This document shows, piece by piece, positions 15,592 to 23,596 of a DNA stretch of 64,000 nt (positions are counted from its first letter, which is position 1; every line of letters begins with the position of its first letter). The DNA comes from Catalinimonas alkaloidigena. GTDB lineage: Bacteria; Bacteroidota; Bacteroidia; Cytophagales; Flexibacteraceae. The stretch spans positions 1 through 64,000 of the forward strand of contig NZ_FNFO01000005.1 of NCBI RefSeq assembly GCF_900100765.1, in the 5' to 3' direction. Below the pieces are notes generated by a model. It did no database searches. It was not told the origin of the DNA and was given only the letters and a program-made list of their open reading frames with translations. Made by a program: the position numbers and the translations under genes.

Positions 15592-17181
15592 ATGAAACAG
15601 TTCGCGCAGCTCTACCAACAGCTGGACCAGACCAACAAAACCAACAAGAAAGTCGCCATCCTGAAGGAGTACTTCCAGACGGCCAACGACGCTGACAAGA
15701 TATGGACCATCGCGCTGTTTTCGCACCGCCGCCCCCGCCGCCAAGTCAACACCACACAACTGCGCCAGTGGGCCACCGAAGCGGCCGACATTCCGCTCTG
15801 GCTTTTTGAGGAATCGTACCACGTGGTGGGCGACCTGGCCGAGACGGTGGCGCTGCTGTTGCCGCCCCCGGACAGCACGAGCGATCGCAGCCTTTCGGAA
15901 TGGATCGACTGGCTTCAGACGCTGTCGGCTATGCCCGAGCCGGAACGCAAGGAAGCGCTGGTATCGGCCTGGCGGGAACAGACCCCGGCCGAGCGGATGG
16001 TATTCACGAAACTACTCACCGGCAATTTCCGGATCGGCATTTCGCGGAACCTGATGGAACGCGCGCTGGCCGAAGCCACAGAGGTGGAAAAGGCGTCGCT
16101 CTCGCACCGATTGATGGGCAACTGGCAGCCCGGCGAAACTTCGTTCGAGCAACTGATTTTGCAGGAAGATGCTGATGAAGATCATTCGCGGCCCTACCCT
16201 TTTTTCCTCGCGCATCCGGTCGAAGAGCCGGAAACGTTGGGCGAGCCGAACGCCTGGCAGGCCGAATGGAAGTGGGACGGCATCCGGTCGCAAACGATCA
16301 AACGCAACGACACGCTCTACATCTGGTCGCGCGGGGAGGAACTGGTCACCGACAAATACCCTGAGCTGGCCCCGTTGGGCGATTACCTGCCCGAAGGGAC
16401 GGTCATCGACGGCGAGCTGTTGCCCTTCCGGGACGGGCGGCCGCTGCCCTTTGGCATTCTGCAAACGCGCATCGGCCGCAAAACCCTCACGCCCAAACTG
16501 CTGAAAGAAGCACCGGTGGTCATCTACGCCTACGATCTGTTGGAGTGGCAAGGCGAATCGCTGCGGTCCCAACCGCTACACGAACGTCGCGCGATGCTCG
16601 AGCGGTTGGTAGAAGATGTACACCTGCCCATCCTCCACCTGTCACCCAAAGTGCCCTCGGTCAGTTGGGAGGCCCTCCGTGAATTGCGCAGCACCGCCCG
16701 CGAGTTCGGGGCCGAAGGGCTGATGCTGAAACGGCTGGAGTCGCCCTACCGCGTGGGGCGGCAACGGGGCGACTGGTGGAAATGGAAAGTGGAACCGCTG
16801 ACGATCGACGGCGTACTGGTCTACGCGCAGCGCGGCACCGGCCGCCGGGCCGACCTCTATTCCGACTACACCTTTGCCGTGTGGGATGGGCCCAATCTGG
16901 TACCCTTTACCAAAGCCTATTCTGGCCTGACCGACGCCGAAATGCGCCGCGTCGATGCCTTTGTGAAACGCAACACACGGGAGAAGTTCGGTCCCGTCCG
17001 GACGGTCACACCGAAGCTGGTCTTTGAACTGGCCTTCGAAGGAATTCAGGCTTCCAAACGACACAAATCGGGCGTGGCGCTCCGCTTTCCGCGCATCCTG
17101 CGCTGGCGCGAGGACAAACCCAAAGAAGAAGCCGACACGCTGGAAACCCTGCAGGAAATGCTACAATTGTACGGGAGTTAG
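15592..17181 (+). CDS. ATP-dependent DNA ligase (ligase-associated DNA damage response type)
   Basis: A 529-residue ligase that seals nicks using ATP. An N-terminal helical DNA-binding domain (about 1-200) precedes the nucleotidyltransferase domain with motif I WKWDGIR (lysine about 227), motif III GTVIDGELLPF and motif V WWKWKVEP. A C-terminal OB domain follows (about 400-529). Length and the GVALRFPRILRWREDKP ending match the ligase of the ligase-associated repair cluster, normally found with a DEXH helicase, a metallo-beta-lactamase exonuclease and PdeM. Here only the helicase is nearby, on the same strand at 18489, and an SPL-type gene on the opposite strand lies between them. Confidence 0.9.
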   Translation: MKQFAQLYQQLDQTNKTNKKVAILKEYFQTANDADKIWTIALFSHRRPRRQVNTTQLRQWATEAADIPLWLFEESYHVVGDLAETVALLLPPPDSTSDRSLSEWIDWLQTLSAMPEPERKEALVSAWREQTPAERMVFTKLLTGNFRIGISRNLMERALAEATEVEKASLSHRLMGNWQPGETSFEQLILQEDADEDHSRPYPFFLAHPVEEPETLGEPNAWQAEWKWDGIRSQTIKRNDTLYIWSRGEELVTDKYPELAPLGDYLPEGTVIDGELLPFRDGRPLPFGILQTRIGRKTLTPKLLKEAPVVIYAYDLLEWQGESLRSQPLHERRAMLERLVEDVHLPILHLSPKVPSVSWEALRELRSTAREFGAEGLMLKRLESPYRVGRQRGDWWKWKVEPLTIDGVLVYAQRGTGRRADLYSDYTFAVWDGPNLVPFTKAYSGLTDAEMRRVDAFVKRNTREKFGPVRTVTPKLVFELAFEGIQASKRHKSGVALRFPRILRWREDKPKEEADTLETLQEMLQLYGS

Positions 17182-17197
17182 CGACCCATCACCTTGC

Positions 17198-18256
17198 TTA
17201 CGTCCAGTACAAAATAGGCGCCTGAGGAAAACGCCGGGCCAGTTCGTCGGTGAAGAACATCCGCAGCGCACGCATCTCCTCGGGACGATACACGTATTTC
17301 AGGCCGCCGAACTTGTTCCGCTTGACCGCCCGCTGTGCCTCGTCCATCTCCAGTTTCGACTGCGGGTACCACCGTTGCAAAACCTCTTTGGAGCCGGGCG
17401 TGAACCGGTGGCTGATCAACTCAAACGTCAGGTCAACAGGAAAATCCAGCGTGGCCTGCAAGGCGTCTAGCAATTGGCCGTAGTGCTGCGGCCAGTCTTC
17501 CAGCGGCATGATCGGCGCAAGCACTACGCCGACCGGGTAGCCTGCCTGCGCAAGCTGCCGCAAAGCCGCCAGCCGATCCGGAAGCGACGAGGTCCCCGCC
17601 TCCAGGTATCGCGCGACCGGGGCGGCATTCAGACTGATTCGCGCCCGTGTCCGTCCCGCGTGCGGGAGATTCAACAGCGGCGCTACCTGATGAAACTTGG
17701 TAACCCAGCGCAACTGCGTGCCGGGACGCGTCGCGAAATGTTGGATGGCAGTCGACAAACTGCCCGTCAGGTGTTCCAGCGACAGCGGATCGGTGTAACA
17801 ACTGGCTTCGAAGGTGGTCACCTGATGGGGCCGTTCATAGGCTTGGGTCGCTTCCAGAATGGCGGGCAGGTTGGCGTACGCCCGCACCACCGGCGGCCCC
17901 TGCAAACTGCCCGCCAGGTAACAATACTGACAGTGGGCCGGACAGCCCTGCGCCAGGTGAAACTGCCAGTCGGCGGAAGGCGGAATCGGTTGGAATTTCA
18001 GGGCACTGGGCGGGGCGTTGACAATCGCCAGCGTTTGTTTCGCCTGACGGTAGGTTTCCCGCTCGGTGGCTCCCCGCAAACCCGTCAGCCGGTTGGACGA
18101 CAAGACCTCGACGGGCAAACCCAAGCGAGTAATCCGCTCGTAGATGCGTTGCCCGAACGGTTCGCGCAGGGTATCCGGCGTAAACAACACCCGTTTGGGA
18201 TACCAAAGGCGTGACGCACGACCAGCAATGGGCTCGACAGAAAAGGAATCGATCAT
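17198..18256 (-). CDS. SPL family radical SAM protein (spore photoproduct lyase-like)
   Basis: A 352-residue radical SAM enzyme. The cluster-binding CxxxCxxC is CPAHCQYC (Cys 105, 109, 112), followed by YLAGSLQG. Other SPL-family marks are RLWYPKRVLFTPDTL at the N-terminus, FEASCYTDPLSLEHLTGSL, and the end KYVYRPEEMRALRMFF. Known members reverse spore photoproduct or related thymine lesions. This bacterium is not expected to sporulate, so the substrate is uncertain, but the setting between a repair ligase and a repair helicase supports a DNA-lesion role. It is convergent with the ligase gene (16-nt gap). Confidence 0.85.
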   Translation of the reverse strand: MIDSFSVEPIAGRASRLWYPKRVLFTPDTLREPFGQRIYERITRLGLPVEVLSSNRLTGLRGATERETYRQAKQTLAIVNAPPSALKFQPIPPSADWQFHLAQGCPAHCQYCYLAGSLQGPPVVRAYANLPAILEATQAYERPHQVTTFEASCYTDPLSLEHLTGSLSTAIQHFATRPGTQLRWVTKFHQVAPLLNLPHAGRTRARISLNAAPVARYLEAGTSSLPDRLAALRQLAQAGYPVGVVLAPIMPLEDWPQHYGQLLDALQATLDFPVDLTFELISHRFTPGSKEVLQRWYPQSKLEMDEAQRAVKRNKFGGLKYVYRPEEMRALRMFFTDELARRFPQAPILYWT

Positions 18257-18488
18257 ATAAAAAATATCCTATATACCACAACACCTTACCCGAACAGAAC
18301 GTTTCTCAAAATCAAGCCCAATCTGCAATTAAATCGGCACATCAATCCCTGGAATTCAGGGTTTAGAGAGCACCACCTATTTCGCAACAAAATACCATTT
18401 CCACCTCACCACACATGAACCTTTCTTCTCCGCGCGACGAGTCCGTTGACTTGATTTTCGCAGAACCTACGGCCCCTTTTCCCGGTTT
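18257..18488. other. divergent intergenic region between SPL gene and helicase
   Basis: About 230 nt with an AT-rich half (18257-18400) that should contain the promoters of the two divergent repair genes. No exact TTG-N19/20-TAnnTTTG match was found. Confidence 0.35.
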
Positions 18489-20966
18489 ATGTTCCTGATG
18501 TCTACACTCTCCCCTCTGCACCATTGGTTCCACGCGCGCGGCTGGCAGGTATTTCCGTTTCAGGAAGAGACGTGGCAGGCGTTCCTGGAAGGCAAAAACG
18601 GTCTTCTTAACGCACCGACGGGGAGCGGGAAAACGCTGGCCCTGTGGGGTGCCTGCGTTGCCGATTACCTCCACGACCATCCCGACGCCTGGCAAACGCC
18701 GCGCAAAAACGGGCTGCGGGTACTGTGGATCACGCCCCTGCGGGCGCTGGCGAAAGACCTGCAAAAGGCGATGCAGGGTTTCTGCGACGACCTCGGCTTG
18801 CCCTGGCGGGTCGAGTTGCGCACCGGCGATACCTCCTCTTCGGTACGGCAAAGGCAACTTAAAAGTCCCCCTGAGTGCCTCATCATCACGCCCGAAAGTT
18901 TACACATCCTGCTCAGTCAGAAAGACGCCCGCCGACTGCTGGGGCAGGTCCGCGCCTGTGTGGTAGACGAGTGGCACGAGCTGCTGGGCAACAAACGCGG
19001 GGTGCAAGTCGAACTGGGGCTGGCCCGGCTGCGGGAATTCCGTCCCTCCGGCTTCCGGACGTGGGGCATCTCGGCCACCATCGCCAACCTGGAAGAAGCA
19101 CGCGACGTGCTGCTGGGAGAATCCTGGCCCGGGCGAACGGACCAGCGGGTCATTGTACGCGCCGAGCTCGACAAACGACTGCGGCTACAAACCTTGTTTC
19201 CCGATCGCATCGACCGCTTTCCGTGGAGCGGCCACCTCGGCCTGCAGATGGTCGAGAAAGTGTTGCCCATCATTCAGCAAAGCCGCACCACCTTGCTCTT
19301 TTGCAACACGCGGGCGCAGACCGAACTCTGGTACCGGCAACTGCTGGAAGCCGACCTTACGCTGGCGGGACAAATCGCGATGCACCACGGATCCATCGAC
19401 GCTCAGATTCGTAGTTGGGTGGAAGAGGCCCTGAAAGAAGGCCGCGTCAAAGTGGTGGTCTGCACGTCGTCGTTGGATTTGGGCGTTGATTTCGCGCCGG
19501 TAGAGACCATCGTGCAGATCGGCAGTACCAAAAGCCTCGCGCGGCTTCTGCAACGGGCCGGGCGCAGTGGGCACCAACCCGGGGCTGAAAGCGTCCTCTA
19601 CTTCGTCCCGACGCATGCGCTCGAACTCATGGAAGCGGCGGCCTTTAAAGAAGGCATCCGGCGCCACGTGATCGAAGGGCGGGCACCCTTGCAGGCTCCC
19701 ATCGACGTGCTGGCGCAATACCTGGTGACGCTCGCCGTGGGCGAAGGCTTCCGGGCGGACGAACAGTTCGACGTGGTCACGTCCACGCACGCGTACCGCA
19801 ATTTATCACTCGACGAATGGGACTGGGTGCTGCATTTTATCACCACAGGCGGGGCCAGCCTCGGCGCGTACGACGAGTTCTCACGGGTCGACGTTACCGA
19901 CGATGGCCTTTTCCGCATTGCCAGCCGCAAAGCCGCACTGCGGCATCGCCTCGGCATAGGCACCATCGTGAGCAACCCTATGCTCCGCCTGAAACTGGTG
20001 GGTGGCTCAACCATCGGGCAGGTGGAAGAGAATTTTGTGGGCAAACTGGAGCCGGGCGACACGTTCTGGTTTGCCGGGCAGGTCCTGGAGTTTGTGCGCC
20101 TGAAAGAGCTGACGGTATTCGTGCGGAAAGCGCGGCGCAAAACCGGTGTGCTGCCCCGCTGGCAGGGCAACCGGATGCCGCTTTCGTCGGTCCTGGCCGA
20201 CCTGTTGCGGGAAAAGATGGAAGAGGCAGCGCACCATGAAATCGTGGACGAAGAACTGGTCGCCCTGCAACCCTTATTCGACGTGCAGCGCGGCTGGTCG
20301 GCCCTGCCCGAGCGACAGGAATTGCTGGTAGAACATGTAAAAACCCGCGAAGGTTACCACCTGTTTCTCTACCCATTCGAAGGGCGCGTGGTCCACGAAA
20401 TGCTCGCCACCCTGTTTGCGTATCGGTTCAGCCAGCTGCGCCCGGTGTCCATTTCGTTCGCCAGCAACGATTACGGCCTGGAACTACTGGCCGATCAGCC
20501 GTTTCCGCTGGAGCTGTTGGAACAAGGCGGGCTGTTCAGTGCAGAGCACCTGAGGGAAGATCTGCAACAGGCTGTTCACACCAGCGAACTGACCAGTCGG
20601 CGCTTTCGCGAAGTCGCGGTCATTGCCGGGCTGGTGTTTCAGGGATATCCGGGGCGGCCTCTGACGGGACGCCATTTACAGGCCTCTACCAAACTGATGT
20701 ACGACGTCATGCAACGCTACGATCCGCACAACCTGCTGTTGCAACAGGCCCATCGGGAGGTGATGGAAGGGCAACTGGAAAGCACACGACTGCACCACGT
20801 GCTGATGCGGCTCCAGGCACTCACGCCGCTGGTGCAGCAACCGCCACGCCCCACACCTCTCGGCTTCCCCATTCTGGTAGACCGGATGCGTGAAACCATT
20901 AGCTCAGAAAAACTGGAAGATCGGATTGCCAAGATGACGCTCCAACTAGAACGGGCACTGGAGTAA
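18489..20966 (+). CDS. ligase-associated DNA damage response DEXH-box helicase (Lhr-like)
   Basis: An 825-residue SF2 helicase. Walker A is NAPTGSGKT (Lys about 48), motif II is DEWH (about residue 160), motif III GISATIAN, and motif VI QRAGRSGHQPG near 360. A Lhr-like winged-helix and C-terminal domain runs to 825. This is the DEXH helicase that co-occurs with the ATP-dependent ligase at 15592, so both likely serve a shared DNA repair pathway. The ATG at 18498 (MSTLSPLHHW) is an equally good start. The transcript ends facing small RNA copy 2, which is on the opposite strand 32 nt downstream. Confidence 0.9.
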   Translation: MFLMSTLSPLHHWFHARGWQVFPFQEETWQAFLEGKNGLLNAPTGSGKTLALWGACVADYLHDHPDAWQTPRKNGLRVLWITPLRALAKDLQKAMQGFCDDLGLPWRVELRTGDTSSSVRQRQLKSPPECLIITPESLHILLSQKDARRLLGQVRACVVDEWHELLGNKRGVQVELGLARLREFRPSGFRTWGISATIANLEEARDVLLGESWPGRTDQRVIVRAELDKRLRLQTLFPDRIDRFPWSGHLGLQMVEKVLPIIQQSRTTLLFCNTRAQTELWYRQLLEADLTLAGQIAMHHGSIDAQIRSWVEEALKEGRVKVVVCTSSLDLGVDFAPVETIVQIGSTKSLARLLQRAGRSGHQPGAESVLYFVPTHALELMEAAAFKEGIRRHVIEGRAPLQAPIDVLAQYLVTLAVGEGFRADEQFDVVTSTHAYRNLSLDEWDWVLHFITTGGASLGAYDEFSRVDVTDDGLFRIASRKAALRHRLGIGTIVSNPMLRLKLVGGSTIGQVEENFVGKLEPGDTFWFAGQVLEFVRLKELTVFVRKARRKTGVLPRWQGNRMPLSSVLADLLREKMEEAAHHEIVDEELVALQPLFDVQRGWSALPERQELLVEHVKTREGYHLFLYPFEGRVVHEMLATLFAYRFSQLRPVSISFASNDYGLELLADQPFPLELLEQGGLFSAEHLREDLQQAVHTSELTSRRFREVAVIAGLVFQGYPGRPLTGRHLQASTKLMYDVMQRYDPHNLLLQQAHREVMEGQLESTRLHHVLMRLQALTPLVQQPPRPTPLGFPILVDRMRETISSEKLEDRIAKMTLQLERALE

Positions 20967-20997
20967 GCCGACGGAGGTGAATTCGGCCGGATAGGAC

Positions 20998-21071
20998 AAA
21001 AAAAAGACAGCCAACCCCACCACAAGTTGACTGTCCAAACAACCTACATTTGAAAGTCCGTCTGACTTTCT
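20998..21071 (-). ncRNA. repeated small RNA, copy 2
   Basis: The predicted transcript matches copy 3 base for base. It has hairpin GAAAGTC-AGACG-GACTTTC, linker AAATGTAGGTTGTTTG (containing a bare start-stop ATG TAG), terminator stem GACAGTCAAC/GTTGGCTGTC, and eight T. It lies convergent to the helicase gene and 383 nt from copy 3. Flanking sequence and the promoter spacer are not conserved while the RNA is, which indicates selection on the transcript. Its function is unknown. Confidence 0.8.
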
Positions 21072-21075
21072 ATTA

Positions 21076-21133
21076 CAAAGGTAACCCCACGGACCACATC
21101 TGCAAAACCCCTCCTTCATTTTTCCAATCTTTT
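21076..21133 (-). promoter_or_regulatory. promoter of small RNA copy 2
   Basis: TTG (21105-21103), 19-nt spacer, TACCTTTG (21083-21076). The upstream AT element AAAAGATTGGAAAAAT (21133-21118) resembles that of copies 1 and 3. Confidence 0.8.
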
Positions 21134-21375
21134 CATGATCCTTTACCCAGAGGTTAGAGATTCGCAACACCATCCTCATATTTCAAGCAATTATTACCAA
21201 TAGTACAGTCATTTCTGATAACCAACCTCAAAACCAGAGCCACTTTCTCGAAATGTAGATCAATTTTCCAAAAACAGCTTCAATTTCAAAGCAAGCTCTT
21301 TCCAATCCGTATGCTTCATCAGAAGCGATGTGGCAGCCTTGACAGGCTCCCGTCACGTCTGGTTTTCCTAAATGC
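21134..21375. other. gene-free spacer between small RNA copies
   Basis: AT-rich, with no coding frame that looks real. It has no recognisable repeat apart from the terminator-like hairpin at its right end. Confidence 0.4.
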
Positions 21376-21407
21376 AAAAAGCCAACCGAGGTAACCCGAT
21401 TGGCTTT
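21376..21407 (-). terminator. intrinsic terminator
   Basis: The minus strand forms an 11-bp stem (AGCCAATCGGG with CCTCGGTTGGCT, including G-U pairs) and ends in TTTTT. Confidence 0.75.
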
Positions 21408-21445
21408 CGCTGCATATCGTTTGCTCCGACGAAGAGTTCGTCAGG
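21376..21445 (-). ncRNA. possible second small RNA unit downstream of copy 3
   Basis: Just past the terminator of copy 3 the minus strand repeats the same layout with different sequence. There is a short perfect hairpin GACGAA-CTC-TTCGTC (21442-21428), a linker, and a terminator stem AAAGCCAA / TTGGCTTT (21378-21407, extended by inner pairs) followed by five T. No promoter of its own was found, so it could be a read-through product, a second terminator, or a processed RNA. Confidence 0.4.
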
Positions 21446-21453
21446 AATAAGAC

Positions 21454-21527
21454 AAAAAAAAGACAGCCAACCCCACCACAAGTTGACTGTCCAAACAACC
21501 TACATTTGAAAGTCCGTCTGACTTTCT
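21454..21527 (-). ncRNA. repeated small RNA, copy 3
   Basis: Its transcript is identical to copy 2: 5' hairpin, 16-nt linker, 10-bp terminator stem and eight T. Its promoter spacer is 20 nt instead of 19. It is followed on the same strand by the terminator-bearing unit at 21376-21445. The App1-like gene lies beyond its promoter and is also on the minus strand, ending about 170 nt away. Confidence 0.8.
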
Positions 21528-21531
21528 ATTA

Positions 21532-21590
21532 CAAAGGTACCCACACGGCCCAGGGTCGCCAAACTAAGGGCTTATTTTTCAAATCTTTTT
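21532..21590 (-). promoter_or_regulatory. promoter of small RNA copy 3
   Basis: TTTG (TTG at 21562-21560), 20-nt spacer, TACCTTTG (21539-21532). The upstream element AAAAAGATTTGAAAAAT (21590-21574) is identical to that of copy 1. Confidence 0.8.
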
Positions 21591-21699
21591 AACAAATTCA
21601 TGTGTCACTTTTACACATTGATAAAATCCTTCGTTTTTTTTGGCGGTTCGTTACGACATTTTCATCAGTTTTACGCGCTTCTCTGGAAGCACCGGCAAC

Positions 21700-22863
21700 T
21701 TACTTGCCCTCCAATCCCATGATCTGTTCCAGATCGCTAGGCGCTTCCTTATCGAGCTTGGCATCGAGCCCAATGTCTTCCAGTGCCCCGGCGTAGAGGT
21801 ACCCGTGCTGAAGCGCATGGTGCGCGGCGTCGAGCGTATCGCGCACAAACACAAATTCCACGCCCTGGTCGCGCACACGCTGCGCAATACGGAATACCTC
21901 ACTGTCGCGAGCATCTTCGCTCACGTCCCGGATGTAGATGGCTTTGACACGGCCGGGATATTCTTCCACCACGCGCTCGTAGATTTCGGGATCTTGCTGG
22001 CCGCTGTCGCCAATCAGGATGTAAGGCAACGGATCAGTATAGCGCATGATGTGCTCGATCTGCGCCAGCTTGTGGGTGTGATGGCCACCCGTCATTTCCT
22101 GGTCGATGCCAATGTCGCGCAACATCAGCGGTCCGTCGGGAATGCCGTGTACCTGGCAAAATTCCACCAGCAGGTCGTACAGATTCCAGGGGCTGCTCGA
22201 TACGTAATAGATCGGATGAAAGCCCTTGCCCTGCGGCCCGCGTTGCAGCGCCCGGTAAAAAGCAGCCACGCCTGCAAAAGGCAGACGCGTGCGGGCGTTG
22301 TTGAGGAACGTCAACCGCGCCATTTTCAGAAGGTTGGTTGCCCCGGTTTCCAGTACGGTGTCGTCCAGGTCGGAGATGACCCCAAACACGCTTTCGGCGT
22401 GTGCCACCTGCACGTGGCCGGTTGCCCGGACCGTTTCCTGGCCTTCGGCGACCTGGTCGAGCAACTCCAATTCTACTTCATACCAGTCGCGCCAGTCGGG
22501 AAGTTGCAACTGCAGCGCAAAGCGTACCTCGAAGTAACCTTCCGCGTTGGTCCGAACGGTTTGCTCCTGCCCCGCGAACCGCGCCCGTACCCGTACATTG
22601 GGAATTTCGCGCGTGTTGAACCGCTTGTACATCGCCATCAGGTTACGCCAGACGCTGTCGGTTTCGCCCGCGGGTTTCACGTTCCGGTCCAGCAGTACCC
22701 GCCCTTTCAGGTAGATTTCCTCTTTGTTACCCAGCCCCCGGTAAGTCACAAGTTGCACGGGACCGTAGCCCCCGGTATGCTCGGTAAAACGGTCGCGAAG
22801 TTCGTCGATGAAGTCGTCGGCATTGCTGGCAATGCGCTGAAAAATGCGTTTTAGTTCAGACAT
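21700..22863 (-). CDS. App1-like phosphatase (DUF2183)
   Basis: A 387-residue cytoplasmic-looking protein. The HAD-type motif SDLDDTVLETGA (about residues 162-175) is followed by IYYVSSSPWNLYDLL and LIGDSGQQDPEIY, the three marks of the App1/DUF2183 family. Yeast App1 is a phosphatidate phosphatase, but bacterial substrates are not established. The N-terminal half (about 1-160) is a beta-rich domain that includes VRVRARFAGQEQTVRTNAEGYF. It stands alone; a small-RNA promoter lies downstream of its stop. Confidence 0.85.
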   Translation of the reverse strand: MSELKRIFQRIASNADDFIDELRDRFTEHTGGYGPVQLVTYRGLGNKEEIYLKGRVLLDRNVKPAGETDSVWRNLMAMYKRFNTREIPNVRVRARFAGQEQTVRTNAEGYFEVRFALQLQLPDWRDWYEVELELLDQVAEGQETVRATGHVQVAHAESVFGVISDLDDTVLETGATNLLKMARLTFLNNARTRLPFAGVAAFYRALQRGPQGKGFHPIYYVSSSPWNLYDLLVEFCQVHGIPDGPLMLRDIGIDQEMTGGHHTHKLAQIEHIMRYTDPLPYILIGDSGQQDPEIYERVVEEYPGRVKAIYIRDVSEDARDSEVFRIAQRVRDQGVEFVFVRDTLDAAHHALQHGYLYAGALEDIGLDAKLDKEAPSDLEQIMGLEGK

Positions 22864-23213
22864 GTGTTAAAAACTGGATCGAGTACGATGAGATGGCAAG
22901 CGTTGCGAGTTCCTTTTAGCCGCCTACCAGAAGATTATTTTTTCATTACCAAAGCCCGGAGGTAGCAGAAATTTCGGCAAACCGACGACAAGACGCGTAC
23001 TTTTGTCGTCGTATGTCGGAGGATTGAAGTCAGATGCAGAGGAACGGGTCTGCTCCTGACGGCGGGTCGTAACATCTCGCACGGAACCGCAAAACTCAGT
23101 GAAGACATATGATGCTAGTACGCAGGCTTTCCGATCCTGGTTAACACCCTGAAAATGAGTTGCGTATATCTGAATAAATTACTTTTTTTAGTAAAACCAA
23201 ACACACCTGCACC
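22864..23213. other. gene-free divergent region
   Basis: It contains a perfect 9-bp hairpin (CGACGACAA / TTGTCGTCG, 22983-23011), overlapped by a TACTTTTG box (22998-23005) that could be a -7 element for the gene at 23214. No TTG lies at the right distance, so the promoter is weakly supported. Confidence 0.35.
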
Positions 23214-23585
23214 ATGACAAACTTTGTGATCGTTCACCGCTTTCACGTGCCCGACGTGTGCTCGAATTTCGAAAAGGCGGTCGTGCGGAAATACCCGCAA
23301 CACTACGGCAAAAAGATTGGCAAGTACCACTACCTCGCTTTTCAGGCATCGGACGCCCATAAGGTCGAGACGACCTTGCACCAGGTAATCGGCTCGCTTC
23401 CCTCCCACGACCACGATTACGTGACGCTGTACTTCTGCGAACCACAAGCACCCGCCGACATCACGCGCGTGGTTTTGCTGGGACCCGACCAGGGATACCG
23501 GGGTGCGGGGACCAAAAGTGCACACGACCAGCGCCTTGTCGATCTGATCGAACTTGATTTGGCGGAGACCTCGCTGGCCCGGTAA
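23214..23585 (+). CDS. small uncharacterised protein
   Basis: A 123-residue protein, probably cytoplasmic, without signal peptide or membrane helix. The N-terminus (MTNFVIVHRFHVPDVCSNFE) and the segment KIGKYHYLAFQASDAHKVE suggest a small alpha/beta fold. I recognise no family. It is convergent with the SSS symporter (11-nt gap). GC content matches the surroundings, so transfer is not indicated. Confidence 0.55.
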   Translation: MTNFVIVHRFHVPDVCSNFEKAVVRKYPQHYGKKIGKYHYLAFQASDAHKVETTLHQVIGSLPSHDHDYVTLYFCEPQAPADITRVVLLGPDQGYRGAGTKSAHDQRLVDLIELDLAETSLAR

Positions 23586-23596
23586 ACCAGCTATGC

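Noticed and set aside
7206-21590. The three 75-nt repeats as insertion-sequence remnants or plain terminators
   Set aside because: Each has its own near-consensus promoter and conserved 5' hairpin, no target-site duplication or terminal inverted repeats, and conservation stops at transcript edges.
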